NCBI RefSeq assembly: GCF_001905595.1
Contig: NZ_LIXI01000006.1
Span: forward strand, 372,001 to 436,000
Direction of reading: 5' to 3'
Origin: Streptomyces sp. CB00316
Lineage (GTDB): Bacteria > Actinomycetota > Actinomycetes > Streptomycetales > Streptomycetaceae
Length of the DNA: 64,000 bases
Made by a program: the position numbers and the translations under genes. Each line of letters opens with the position of its first letter. The stretch's first letter is position 1. The notes beneath the pieces were generated by a model. It ran no database searches. It was not told where the DNA came from and saw nothing but the letters and a program-made list of their open reading frames with translations. Below are positions 49,151 through 58,024 of the stretch, in pieces.

Positions 49151-49972
49151 ATGCACCGATCAGCTCCGCGACTGTCCCGCATACTCGCCTGCGCCGCCGT
49201 TCCGGTGATGCTCGTAGCCGTCGGCTGCTCGTCGGACTCCGGCTCCGACGCCAAGAAGGCCACGGGCTCCTCCTCCTCGTCGTCCGACGCCGCCGGGGCC
49301 GAGCCGACGAAGCCCGCGGTCGAGCCGGCGAAGTTCACCGACCTGCCCGACGCCTGCACCTCGATCGAGAAGAAGACAGTCAAGGACCTGGTGCCCGAAG
49401 CCAAGAAGAAGGGCGGCACCGCCGGCCGCTCCAGCGACCTCTCGGTGCGCGGCAGCTGCTCGTGGAACGGGCTGGACGACAAGGGCGTCAACGGCTCCCA
49501 GTACCGCTGGCTGTCCGTCGCCTTCACACGCTTCGACTCGGACCAGTCGCTGGGCAGCGGCGCCGCGCGCGCCACCGAGGACTACACGAAGCAGGTGGCC
49601 AAGGAGAAGGCGAGCGAGGGCGCGCAGAAGGTCGCCGCGGCCGCCGCCACCGGCATCGGCGACGAGGCCACGGCGATCACGTACAAGCTCAACAAGACGG
49701 ACGAGGACTTCGAGTACGCCACGGTCGTGGCGCGTACGGGCAATGTCGTCGTCACCCTGACGTACAACGGCGCGGGCTACGCGGGGTCGAAGACCCCCTC
49801 CGCCGCCGACATCCTCAAGGGCGCCCAGAAGGCGGCGAAGGAAGCGGTCGGCAAGGTCGACGCCACCGCCGGTTCCGGCAGCGCGGAGGCCACACCGCCG
49901 GCCGGGGAGGCCGAGAAGGACGACAAGAAGGGCGACGAGAAGGCCGCGTCGGAGGCCACGCCCAAGTCGTGA
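49151..49972 (+). CDS. Lipoprotein, second of a tandem paralogous pair
   Basis: A 273-residue lipoprotein with lipobox AVGC (about residue 26) followed by a Ser-rich linker. It mirrors the preceding protein: DLPDACTSIEKKTVKDLVPE, SCSW, WLSVAFTRFDSD, TGIGDEATAI and ATVVARTGNVVVTLTYNG. A Lys/Glu/Ala-rich tail ends it. DUF3558-like; extracellular, membrane-anchored, function unknown. GAAGGAACC precedes the ATG. It is probably transcribed with its paralogue and perhaps with the downstream membrane protein gene. Confidence 0.78.
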   Translation: MHRSAPRLSRILACAAVPVMLVAVGCSSDSGSDAKKATGSSSSSSDAAGAEPTKPAVEPAKFTDLPDACTSIEKKTVKDLVPEAKKKGGTAGRSSDLSVRGSCSWNGLDDKGVNGSQYRWLSVAFTRFDSDQSLGSGAARATEDYTKQVAKEKASEGAQKVAAAAATGIGDEATAITYKLNKTDEDFEYATVVARTGNVVVTLTYNGAGYAGSKTPSAADILKGAQKAAKEAVGKVDATAGSGSAEATPPAGEAEKDDKKGDEKAASEATPKS

Positions 49973-50152
49973 CCTGAGCCGGCCCGGAGCCCCGAACTCC
50001 CAGGCCGCACAGTGTTTTCCGGAGCCCGGTCCTCCGCCGAGGGCCGGGCTCCGCCCCTCCCCGCGCAACGCGACTCGCACACGTGTGCCAGGCTGTGCCA
50101 GCGCCGGACGTGGATGCCGGACGGAGAGAAGAAGTCGGGGAGGGGAGCGCCG

Positions 50153-51595
50153 GTGGCCGCCATACCGCTGACACGCACACACCGGATACTCATCGGGATC
50201 GTCGTCGCCGGTGCGGTGGTCATCGCCGCGATCGGGTTCGCGGGCTCCTACGCGGCCGTGCGCGAGCTGGCCGAGGCCAAGGGGTTCGGCCGGTTCTCCC
50301 TGGTCTTCCCCATCGGCATCGACGCGGGCATCTGTGTCCTGCTCGCCCTGGACCTGCTGCTGACGTGGATGCGGATCCCGTTCCCGCTGCTGCGCCAGAC
50401 GGCGTGGCTGCTGACCGCCGCGACCATCGCGTTCAACGGCGCCGCCTCCTGGCCCGATCCGCTCGGCACCGCGATGCACGCGGTGATCCCGGTCCTGTTC
50501 GTCGTCTCCGTGGAGGCCGCCCGGCACGCGGTGGGCCGGATCGCGGACATCACGGCCGACAAGCACATGGAGGGCGTGCGCCTCACCCGCTGGCTGCTCT
50601 CCCCCATACCGACGTTCAAGCTGTGGCGGCGCATGAAGCTGTGGGAGCTGCGCAGTTACGAGCAGGTCATCAAGCTCGAACAGGAGCGGCTGATCTACCA
50701 GGCCCGCCTCCAGGCCCGGTTCGGCCGCAACTGGCGCCGCAAGGCGCCGGTCGAGTCGATGATGCCGCTGCGGCTGGCGAAGTACGGCGTCCCGCTCGCC
50801 GAGACCGCCCCGGCCGGGCTCGCCGCCGCCGGCATCGAGCCGGCCCTGCTGCCGCCCGCCCCGAAGGCCGAACTGCCGTACGGGCCCCGGCGGGTGCCGG
50901 ACCTGGAGCAGAGCCAGGAGCACGGGTACGAGCAGGGGCGCGAGGAGCAGGCGCCACAGCAGGAACAGGCCCAGCAGCACCCGCAGCAGCAACAGCAACA
51001 GCAACAGCCGATGTCGCTCCAGAAGCAGGAGCCTCAGCAGCAACTCCAGGCGCAGGCCCAACCCCCCGAGCAGACCCCGCAGGTCCCGCCCACCCACGAC
51101 AGCCCCTGGTTCGCCGCCCAGAAGCTTCCCGAGGGTCCGCACGCGAGCGCGTACGACCCGCAGCACGCCGAAGGCCTGGAGCCCACGCCCGCGGCCGTCC
51201 CCCTGGGCCCCGGCCGCACCCGCCCCCTCGGCAACGTCGGCACGATCGGCGCCGTCCCGCACTCCCGCCGCGAGGCCCCGGAGGCCGTGCGGCAGGAACC
51301 CGTGCAGCAGGCCGCCGATGAGGAGCCGCCCGCCGTGCCCGCCCCCGGCCCCGAGGACGCGCCGCAGTTGGAGGAGTGGTCCCAGGAGGACAACGACTTC
51401 GCCGACCGCGCGTACGAGGAGTTCAGCGCGTACACGGACCAGGAGGGCCAGTACCCGAACATCGAGACCCTCGACATCCACCTGGCCGACCGGCGCAATG
51501 TGCACCACCCGCGCTCGGCCGAGCTGCTCCAGCAGCTGATGCCGCAGTTCAAGGACCTGTACGTGGAGCGGGTCACGGCCGACCAGAGCGCCTGA
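50153..51595 (+). CDS. DUF2637 (SpdB-like) membrane protein with Gln-rich region
   Basis: A 480-residue protein. Four TM helices lie within residues 10-130: THRILIGIVVAGAVVIAAIG, then FPIGIDAGICVLLALDLLLTW, TAWLLTAATIAFNGAASW and AVIPVLFVVSVEAARHA. This is DUF2637, related to plasmid spread proteins SpdB. A basic cytoplasmic segment follows, then a Gln/Pro-rich region (about 255-320) with eight consecutive Gln, and a conserved acidic C-terminal domain (DFADRAYEEFSAYTDQEGQY). GTG 50153 follows GGGGAGGGGAG; an ATG at 50114 is possible. Chromosomal copies have no known role. Confidence 0.8.
   Translation: MAAIPLTRTHRILIGIVVAGAVVIAAIGFAGSYAAVRELAEAKGFGRFSLVFPIGIDAGICVLLALDLLLTWMRIPFPLLRQTAWLLTAATIAFNGAASWPDPLGTAMHAVIPVLFVVSVEAARHAVGRIADITADKHMEGVRLTRWLLSPIPTFKLWRRMKLWELRSYEQVIKLEQERLIYQARLQARFGRNWRRKAPVESMMPLRLAKYGVPLAETAPAGLAAAGIEPALLPPAPKAELPYGPRRVPDLEQSQEHGYEQGREEQAPQQEQAQQHPQQQQQQQQPMSLQKQEPQQQLQAQAQPPEQTPQVPPTHDSPWFAAQKLPEGPHASAYDPQHAEGLEPTPAAVPLGPGRTRPLGNVGTIGAVPHSRREAPEAVRQEPVQQAADEEPPAVPAPGPEDAPQLEEWSQEDNDFADRAYEEFSAYTDQEGQYPNIETLDIHLADRRNVHHPRSAELLQQLMPQFKDLYVERVTADQSA
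50984..51007 (+). repeat. CAG/CAA microsatellite encoding eight glutamines
   Basis: Eight in-frame Gln codons in a CAGCAA-type repeat (residues about 278-285), inside a longer CAG-rich tract from about 50946 to 51090. It is prone to slippage. Confidence 0.85.
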
Positions 51596-51621
51596 TCCGG
51601 AACGCACCGCCGGAAAGACGA

Positions 51622-51662
51622 AAGGGCCGCCGCCCGGGAGGAGTTCCCGGGCGGCGGCCCTT
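51622..51662. terminator. Bidirectional terminator between the DUF2637 gene and lysS
   Basis: AAGGGCCGCCGCCCGGGA pairs with TCCCGGGCGGCGGCCCTT around a short GGAGT loop, giving a stem of about 18 bp between convergent genes. Confidence 0.85.
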
Positions 51663-51692
51663 GTCCGTACGGACGGCCCCGTACGTACCGCG

Positions 51693-53456
51693 CTACGCGC
51701 CCAGCAGCCGGCGCACCCGCTCCGCCCCCACCGCGAGCAGCAGCGTGGGCAGGCGGGGCCCCGTGTCGCGGCTGACGAGCAGCCGGTACAGCAGGGCGAA
51801 GAAGGACCGCTGGGCGGCCTTCAGCTCGGGCGTCGGCTTGGCGTCCGGCTCCAAGCCGGCCAGCACCTTCGGCACGCCGTAGACGAGCGTGGTGAGCCCG
51901 TCCAGCGACCAGTGCGTGTCCAGCCCCTCCAGGAGGAGGCGCAGCGACTCGCGACCCTGGTCGTCGAGGGAGCCCAGGAGCTCCTTGTCGGGCTCGTCGC
52001 GGACGATGGTGCGGGCCTCGGCCGGGACCTGGGTGGTGATCCAGTTCTCGGCCCGGTCCAGGCGCGGGCGCGCCTCGTCCAGCGAGGTCAGCGGGTTCTC
52101 CGGGTCGAGCTCGCTGAGGATGCGCAGGGTCTGGTCCTCTGCGCCGGCGGTGATGTCGGCGACCGAGGCCAGCGTCCGGTACGGCAGCGGGCGCGGGGTG
52201 CTGGGAAGCTCCCCGGCCGCCGTGCGGACGGCCCGCGAGTACGCGGCGGCGTCGGCGGGCAGCACCGTGCCGTCGGCGACCTTGCGGCCCAGCGAGTCCC
52301 ACTCGTCGTACAGCCGCTGGATCTCCTGGTCGAAGGCGATCTTGAACGACTGGTTGGGCCTGCGGCGGGCGTAGAGCCAGCGCAGCAGCGGCGCCTCCAT
52401 GATCTTCAGCGCGTCGGCCGGGGTGGGGACCCCGCCCTTGCTGGAGGACATCTTGGCCATGCCGGAGATGCCGACGAAGGCGTACATGGGCCCGATGGGC
52501 TGCACGCCGTCGAAGACCTCGCGGACGATCTGGCCGCCGACGACGAAGGAGGAGCCGGGCGAGGAGTGGTCGACGCCGCTGGGCTCGAAGACCACACCCT
52601 CGTACGCCCAGCGCATCGGCCAGTCGACCTTCCACACCAGCTTGCCGCGGTTGAACTCGTTGAGCCGGACCGTTTCGGCGAAGCCGCACCCCGAGCAGGT
52701 GTAGTTCAGCTCGGTGGTGTCGTCGTCGTAGGAGGTGACGACGGTGAGGTCCTTCTCGCAGTTGCCGCAGTAGGGCTTGTACGGGAAGTAGCCGGCGCTG
52801 TTGCCGCTGCCGTCGTCCTCGTCGGCTGCGCCGGAGCCCTCGGCGGCCTCCAGCTCGGCCTCGTCGACCTTCTTCTGCTGCTGCGGCTTCCTACCGGCCT
52901 TGGCGGCGGCCGCCGGGTCCTTCTTCGTCCGGTAGCGGTCAAGTACGGCGTCGATGTCGGCGCGGTGCCTCATCGCGTGCAGGACCTGCTCGCGGTAGGC
53001 CCCCGCGGTGTACTGCTCCGTCTGGCTGATCCCGTCGTACTCGACGCCCAGCTCGTCCAGGGCCGCCGTCATGGCGGCCTTGAAGTGCTCGGCCCAGTTC
53101 GCGTACGCGGAGCCGGCCGGGGCGGGCACCGAGGTCAGCGGCTTGCCGATGTGCTCGGCCCAGGACGCGTCGACCCCGGGGACCCCGTTCGGGACCTTGC
53201 GGTAGCGGTCGTAGTCGTCCCAGGAGATCAGGTGGCGCACGGTGCGGCCGCGGCGGCGGATCTCGTCGGCGACCAGGTGCGGGGTCATGACCTCGCGGAG
53301 GTTGCCGAGGTGGATCGGGCCCGACGGGGAAAGGCCGGAGGCGACGACGACCGGTTTGCCAGGCGCACGACGCTCCGATTCGGCGATGACATCGTCCGCG
53401 AAGCGGGAGACCCAGTCGGTCTCGGTGCTGGTCTGACTCTCGGCCACGGTCGGCAC
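51693..53456 (-). CDS. lysS: Lysyl-tRNA synthetase, class I
   Basis: A 587-residue class I (archaeal-type) lysyl-tRNA synthetase. The HIGH-type motif is SPSGPIHLGN (44-52) and the KMSKS-type motif is MAKMSSSKGG (about 340). A zinc ribbon with Cys pairs CGNC and CSGC lies in between. Before it is a charged, disordered insert with QQQKK and Ala/Glu/Asp-rich sequence. It charges tRNA-Lys. Start GTG 53456; a GTG three codons later has better spacing from AAGGA. Divergent from argS by 137 bp. Confidence 0.96.
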   Translation of the reverse strand: MPTVAESQTSTETDWVSRFADDVIAESERRAPGKPVVVASGLSPSGPIHLGNLREVMTPHLVADEIRRRGRTVRHLISWDDYDRYRKVPNGVPGVDASWAEHIGKPLTSVPAPAGSAYANWAEHFKAAMTAALDELGVEYDGISQTEQYTAGAYREQVLHAMRHRADIDAVLDRYRTKKDPAAAAKAGRKPQQQKKVDEAELEAAEGSGAADEDDGSGNSAGYFPYKPYCGNCEKDLTVVTSYDDDTTELNYTCSGCGFAETVRLNEFNRGKLVWKVDWPMRWAYEGVVFEPSGVDHSSPGSSFVVGGQIVREVFDGVQPIGPMYAFVGISGMAKMSSSKGGVPTPADALKIMEAPLLRWLYARRRPNQSFKIAFDQEIQRLYDEWDSLGRKVADGTVLPADAAAYSRAVRTAAGELPSTPRPLPYRTLASVADITAGAEDQTLRILSELDPENPLTSLDEARPRLDRAENWITTQVPAEARTIVRDEPDKELLGSLDDQGRESLRLLLEGLDTHWSLDGLTTLVYGVPKVLAGLEPDAKPTPELKAAQRSFFALLYRLLVSRDTGPRLPTLLLAVGAERVRRLLGA

Positions 53457-53593
53457 GTCCTTCTCTCGTCTGTCGGTCCCAGTGGGTTACCGACCATTCT
53501 CCCAGCTACCCCCCGTAGCGCGAAAACGGCTTCACGCCCCGTGGGATACTGGGGAGATCCCTTTGTACCCCTACGGAAACGGCAGCCCGTCCC

Positions 53594-55375
53594 ATGCCTG
53601 AGCACGGCTCGGTCCCTTCCCTCGCTTCCACGCTCCAGCAGCTGCTGGCGGACGCCCTGACGGCAGCTCTGCCGGATGCCGGCACCGCAGACCCGCTGCT
53701 GCGCCGAAGCGACCGGGCCGACTTCCAGGCCAACGGCATCCTGGCGCTCGCCAAGAAGCTCAAGGGCAACCCGCGGGAGCTGGCCGGCCAGGTCACGGCC
53801 GCCCTTCCGGCGGGTGAGCTGATCAAGGACATCGAGGTCTCCGGGCCCGGCTTCCTCAACATCACGCTCGCGGACAGGGCGATCGTCGAGACGCTGGCCG
53901 CCCGGGCCGCCGACCCCGAGGGCCGCCTCGGCGTGCCGGTTGACGCGGCGGCCGGGACCACGGTCATCGACTACGCCCAGCCGAACGTGGCCAAGGAGAT
54001 GCACGTCGGCCACCTGCGGTCGGCGGTCATCGGCGACGCGATGGTCAAGATCCTGGAGTTCACCGGCGAGAGCGTGGTCCGGCGCCACCACATCGGCGAC
54101 TGGGGCACCCAGTTCGGGATGCTCATCCAGTATCTGACCGAGCACCCGGGCGCCCTGAAGCACGAGGGCGACGCGGCGGACGGCGAGGCGGCGATGTCGA
54201 CGCTGAACCGGGTCTACAAGGCGTCGCGTGCGCTGTTCGACTCCGACGAGGAGTTCAAGGCGCGCTCGCGGGACCGGGTGGTGGCCCTCCAGGCCGGGGA
54301 CCCTCGGACGCTGGAGCTGTGGCAGGGCTTCGTCGACGAGTCGAAGATCTACTTCCACTCCGTCTTCGACAAGCTCGACATGGAGATCCGCGACCCCGAC
54401 ATCGTCGGTGAGTCCGGCTACAACGACATGCTGGAGGAGACCTGCCGCATCCTGGAGGAGACGGGGGTCGCCGTCCGCTCCGAGGGCGCGCTCTGCGTGT
54501 TCTTCGACGATGTGCTGGGCCCGGACGGCAACAAGGTCCCGCTCATCGTGAAGAAGACGAACGGCGGCTACGGCTACGCGGCGACCGACCTCTCCGCGAT
54601 CCGCAACCGGGTCCAGGACCTCAAGGCCGACACCCTCCTCTACGTGGTGGACGCACGGCAGTCGCTGCACTTCAAGATGGTCTTCGAGACGGCCCGCCGG
54701 GCGGGCTGGCTCAACGAGGACGTGCAGGCCGTGCAGCTCGCGTTCGGCACGGTCCTCGGCAAGGACGGCAAGCCGTTCAAGACCCGTGAGGGCGAGAGCG
54801 TGCGGCTGGAGGACCTCCTCGACGAGGCGGTCTCCCGGGCCACGGCGGTCGTGCGGGAGAAGGCCGGGAAGGTGGGCCTGAGCGAGGACGAGATCGTGGA
54901 GAACGGCCGGTACGTCGGGGTCGGCGCCGTGAAGTACGCGGACCTGTCCACCTCCGCCGTGCGGGACTACAAGTTCGACCTGGACCAGATGGTGTCGCTG
55001 CACGGCGACACGTCGGTGTACCTCCAGTACGCGTACGCCCGGATCCGGTCGATCCTGCGCAAGGCGGGCGACGCGGTCCCGGCCGCCCACCCGGAGCTGG
55101 CGCTGGCCCCGGCCGAGCGCGCGCTCGGCCTGCACCTGGACCAGTTCGGCGAGGTGCTCTCCGAGGTCGCGTCGGGGTACGAGCCGCACAAGCTGGCCGC
55201 GTACCTCTACCAGCTGGCGTCGCACCTCACCACGTTCTACGACCAGTGCCAGGTGCTCAGCCCGGACAACGCGCCCGAGGTCGTCGAGAACCGGCTCTTC
55301 CTGGTCGAGCTGACCGCCCGGACCCTGCACCAGGGGATGGCGCTGCTGGGCATCAGGACGCCCGAGCGGCTCTGA
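53594..55375 (+). CDS. argS: Arginyl-tRNA synthetase
   Basis: A 593-residue class I synthetase. The N-terminal additional domain is present (LADALTAALPDAG). The HIGH motif reads HVGH (137-140) in PNVAKEMHVGHLRS, followed by RRHHIGDWGTQFGML. The C-terminal DALR anticodon-binding domain includes YLQYAYARIRSILRKAG. As in many ArgRS, a canonical KMSKS is absent and the region is degenerate (GKPFKTREGESVRLEDLLDE). Ends at a perfect 20-bp hairpin. Confidence 0.97.
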   Translation: MPEHGSVPSLASTLQQLLADALTAALPDAGTADPLLRRSDRADFQANGILALAKKLKGNPRELAGQVTAALPAGELIKDIEVSGPGFLNITLADRAIVETLAARAADPEGRLGVPVDAAAGTTVIDYAQPNVAKEMHVGHLRSAVIGDAMVKILEFTGESVVRRHHIGDWGTQFGMLIQYLTEHPGALKHEGDAADGEAAMSTLNRVYKASRALFDSDEEFKARSRDRVVALQAGDPRTLELWQGFVDESKIYFHSVFDKLDMEIRDPDIVGESGYNDMLEETCRILEETGVAVRSEGALCVFFDDVLGPDGNKVPLIVKKTNGGYGYAATDLSAIRNRVQDLKADTLLYVVDARQSLHFKMVFETARRAGWLNEDVQAVQLAFGTVLGKDGKPFKTREGESVRLEDLLDEAVSRATAVVREKAGKVGLSEDEIVENGRYVGVGAVKYADLSTSAVRDYKFDLDQMVSLHGDTSVYLQYAYARIRSILRKAGDAVPAAHPELALAPAERALGLHLDQFGEVLSEVASGYEPHKLAAYLYQLASHLTTFYDQCQVLSPDNAPEVVENRLFLVELTARTLHQGMALLGIRTPERL

Positions 55376-55390
55376 CCCCACCCCGCTGCT

Positions 55391-55442
55391 GTACGCAGGT
55401 CGGCCCCGGCACCTTCACAGGCGCCGGGGCCGACCTGCGTAC
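55391..55442. terminator. Strong bidirectional terminator after argS
   Basis: Two 20-base arms, GTACGCAGGTCGGCCCCGGC and its exact complement, pair around a 12-base loop. It separates convergent argS and the hypothetical gene at 55458. Confidence 0.9.
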
Positions 55443-55457
55443 GTTCCTACGAGGTCG

Positions 55458-55898
55458 TCACTGCGGGCGCCCCAGCGCCCACCCCGACACGTCCGCGAGC
55501 CGCCCGCGCCACAGCGGCAGCGAGACCGCGCTCATGGCGCCGCCGAGCAGCGTCACGTCCCGCAGGTGGATCCACCGCGGCAGCCGGGCCGTCCGCGCGT
55601 CCTGCTCCTGGCCGTGCAGCTCCCGTAGGCCCTGGTCGACCGTCTCGGGGAACTCGGCCAGCAGGTTGGCGCCCTCGCCCTCGACCTGACGCAGGCTCCT
55701 GGACCACTCGGCCTTCCACTGCTCGTGGCCGATCGCGTCGCCGTGCAGCAGGCCGCCGGGGTGGGTGAGGGTGAGGGGCAGGCCGGCGCGCGGGTCCTCG
55801 TCCAGGAGCTGGATGAGCAGCTGGAGCTGGAGGTCGGGCAGGGGCTCGGTGATCACCGCGGCTGCCGATGCCGGTGAGGTGTCGGCTGAGACGCTCAT
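55458..55898 (-). CDS. Hypothetical protein
   Basis: A 146-residue soluble protein with Leu-rich helices at the start (LPDLQLQLLIQLLDEDPRAG), then LTLTHPGGLLHGDAIGHEQW and a C-terminal WIHLRDVTLLGGAMSAVSLP with WRGRLADVSGW. I do not recognise a family. GAAGGGAAGGGCCC precedes the ATG, which supports it as a gene. Ends at the argS terminator. Confidence 0.65.
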   Translation of the reverse strand: MSVSADTSPASAAAVITEPLPDLQLQLLIQLLDEDPRAGLPLTLTHPGGLLHGDAIGHEQWKAEWSRSLRQVEGEGANLLAEFPETVDQGLRELHGQEQDARTARLPRWIHLRDVTLLGGAMSAVSLPLWRGRLADVSGWALGRPQ

Positions 55899-56006
55899 GG
55901 GCCCTTCCCTTCACAAGACGGACGCTGCTCTCCACGCCTGCCCGGTCAGCCCCTGGGCACACGCGCGAATCCGGCCTCAAAGATCCCCGGTGATCCCCGG
56001 AGGTCC

Positions 56007-57257
56007 TCAGAGATAGCGGCGGATCGGTACGACGGCCGCTTCCCGCACCCGCTGGAGGACATCGCGCCGCTTCCACCGGCCCCGCTCGATCAGCACGCTC
56101 TTCTCACGGTCCTCGTCGAAGTGGCCGTCCAGCGCGTCGGTGAAGTCGCGGTCCATGACCGCGAGCATGACCTCCTCGTCGTGGTCGAGGGAGCGCCGGT
56201 TGAAGTTGGTGGAGCCGATGAGGGAGGCGACCCGGTCGATGGTGACGGTCTTGGTGTGCATCATCGTCGGCTGGTACTGGTAGATCTTCACCCCGCACTC
56301 GGTGAGTTCCTCGTAGTGGCGCTGCCCGGCGAGCTGGCAGACCCGCTTGTCGGTGTGCGGGCCCGGCAGCAGGATCTCGACCTCCACCCCGCGCCGGGCG
56401 GCGGCGCAGAGCAGGCCGGTGAAGTAGTCGTCGGGTGCGAAGTAGGCGGTGGTGAGGCGGATGCGCTCCTCGGCGGATTCGAGGACGACCCGCATCAAGG
56501 TCTGCATGTCCTGCCAGCCGAAGGAGGAGGAGCCGCGGACGACCTGGACGACCGCGTCACCGTGGTGGCCGCTCGCCACGAACCGGTCGCGCTCGTCGAA
56601 GAGTTCCTCCTGGCACTCGGCCCAGTTCTGCGCGAAGGCGGCGGCGAGCCCGTCGACGGCGGGGCCGCGGACCTGCACATGGGTGTCGCGCCACTCGTGC
56701 TCGTTGCGCGCGTCGCCGCACCACTCCTCGGCTATCCCGACGCCGCCGGTGAACGCGGTGGACTCGTCGGTGATGAGGACCTTGCGGTGGCAGCGGTGGT
56801 TCTGCTTGAGCGGCGAGAGGTAGAGCGGCTTCCTGAACCAGGCGACCATCACCCCGGCCTCGTCCATCATGTCCAGCTGGCCCTTCTCGATCAGCCGGGA
56901 GCCGAAGCCGTCGAGCATGAGCCGGACCCGGACGCCGGCCCGGGCCCGGTCGGCGAGCGCCTCGGCGAACTCCTGGGCGATGTCACCCCGCCAGTAGACG
57001 AAGGTCATCATGTCGACGGTGTGCTCGGCGGACCGGATCGCCTTCAGCATCGCGCCGAAGATCTGGTCACCGTTGCGGAGCGGGAGCAGCGAGTTCCCCT
57101 CGGTGGCCGCGATCCCGATCAGCCGCTCCAGCCTGCGTCTGAGCCGCAGGGAGCGCTTCTCGCACACGTCCGGGTCGAGTTCCGCCTGCTCACCGCTCTG
57201 CGTACGCTCGCGCGGATCCTGTTCGGCTCGTTCGGAGGCTTCGGCTATGCCGGACAT
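56007..57257 (-). CDS. Phospholipase D-like / cardiolipin synthase-type protein
   Basis: A 416-residue protein with two HKD motifs: H157-x-K159-x4-D164 in HRKVLITDESTAFTGG, and HTKTVTIDRVASLIGSTNFN near the C-terminus. No TM helices are evident, unlike typical Cls enzymes. It may transfer phosphatidyl groups or hydrolyse phosphodiesters. The N-terminal 40 residues are charged and disordered. ATG start with AGGTGACCG upstream. Confidence 0.88.
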   Translation of the reverse strand: MSGIAEASERAEQDPRERTQSGEQAELDPDVCEKRSLRLRRRLERLIGIAATEGNSLLPLRNGDQIFGAMLKAIRSAEHTVDMMTFVYWRGDIAQEFAEALADRARAGVRVRLMLDGFGSRLIEKGQLDMMDEAGVMVAWFRKPLYLSPLKQNHRCHRKVLITDESTAFTGGVGIAEEWCGDARNEHEWRDTHVQVRGPAVDGLAAAFAQNWAECQEELFDERDRFVASGHHGDAVVQVVRGSSSFGWQDMQTLMRVVLESAEERIRLTTAYFAPDDYFTGLLCAAARRGVEVEILLPGPHTDKRVCQLAGQRHYEELTECGVKIYQYQPTMMHTKTVTIDRVASLIGSTNFNRRSLDHDEEVMLAVMDRDFTDALDGHFDEDREKSVLIERGRWKRRDVLQRVREAAVVPIRRYL

Positions 57258-57425
57258 CGGTCACCTGGGGGTACGGGGGTGGGGCCGCCCGCCGTCCGGA
57301 GCGTCGCCGCACCGGGACGGGCGTGCCAGGGCGTCGGAGACTGTACTCCTCGGTACGGGCAGGGCTCAGCCCCGCTCCACCCTTCGGGCCCACCTGGCCT
57401 CGACTTCTCCCCTCCCTCGGCCGGC

Positions 57426-57665
57426 TCACCCCGCCAGATACGCCCGCAGGGCTCGTCCCAGTCGTACGAGGAGATGGTGACGGCCGGCGGAGGACGGGGA
57501 CGAGGCCGGAGCGCCCGCGCCGCCTTCGGCCCGCGCCGCGACGAGATCGGCGGCGACCACGGTGGCCGGCACGAGGAGGGCCGCGACCCCGACGGCGGCG
57601 AGGAGCACCCGCGTACGCCACGAGAGCCGGGCCCAGGGGGAGCGGCCGGGAACAGGTTCCGGCAC
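57426..57665 (-). CDS. Possible small membrane protein
   Basis: A 79-residue frame with one clear TM helix (VLLAAVGVAALLVPATVVAA) after a basic N-terminus, and a Ser/Ala/Gly-rich then basic tail. The GTG start has no convincing ribosome-binding site. It abuts a truncated gene on the other strand. It may be a real small gene or the cut-off start of a larger one. Confidence 0.35.
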   Translation of the reverse strand: MPEPVPGRSPWARLSWRTRVLLAAVGVAALLVPATVVAADLVAARAEGGAGAPASSPSSAGRHHLLVRLGRALRAYLAG

Positions 57666-57676
57666 AGGAAGGGGCT

Positions 57677-57949
57677 CAGTCCGTCTTCCCGATCCTGGAG
57701 GACAGCAAGCCGCAGGCCGTGGTCACGCTCGCGCCCGGCGAGCGGGCGTACGCGGACATCGGCCTGACCGGCGAGCCCGGCAAGAGCAAACTCCACAAGA
57801 GCCGGAACCTGTCCGCGCACTTCGCCAAGCGCGACGGCTCGACCTACGACACGCCCGCCAATCTCAAACTCCCGGCCGAGACCTCCTGGGACGACAACGG
57901 CTTCGTCACCTACTGGCAGTCGGACCTGGCGGACGCCCTCATGTACTGA
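57677..57949 (+). pseudogene. C-terminal fragment of a DUF4232-like secreted protein
   Basis: 91 codons, including the stop, read VVTLAPGERAYADIGLTGEP, FAKRDGSTYDTPANLKLPAE and a C-terminal end. V-T-L-A-P-G-x-x-A-Y-A is typical of the DUF4232 beta-sandwich of Streptomyces lipoproteins. No start codon, signal peptide or lipobox is found upstream in this frame. The 5' part appears lost. Confidence 0.5.
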
Positions 57950-57964
57950 CGCCGGATCGCCCTA

Positions 57965-58012
57965 CAGAGGCTGATGCGTGAACCGTAGGTACGGTTCACG
58001 CATCAGCCTCTG
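57965..58012. terminator. Perfect 23-bp hairpin
   Basis: Arms at 57965-57987 and 57990-58012 are exact complements, separated by only GG. The left arm begins CAGAGGCTGATGCG. It stands between the DUF4232 fragment and the convergent DHFR-like gene, so termination is the simplest role. The lower G+C and extreme symmetry are unusual. Confidence 0.65.
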
Positions 58013-58024
58013 CTCCCTCACGCA

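Noticed and set aside
50153..51595. DUF2637 protein as evidence for an integrated plasmid
   Set aside because: No tra, rep, integrase or att-like repeats flank it, and it lies beside lysS and argS in a core region.
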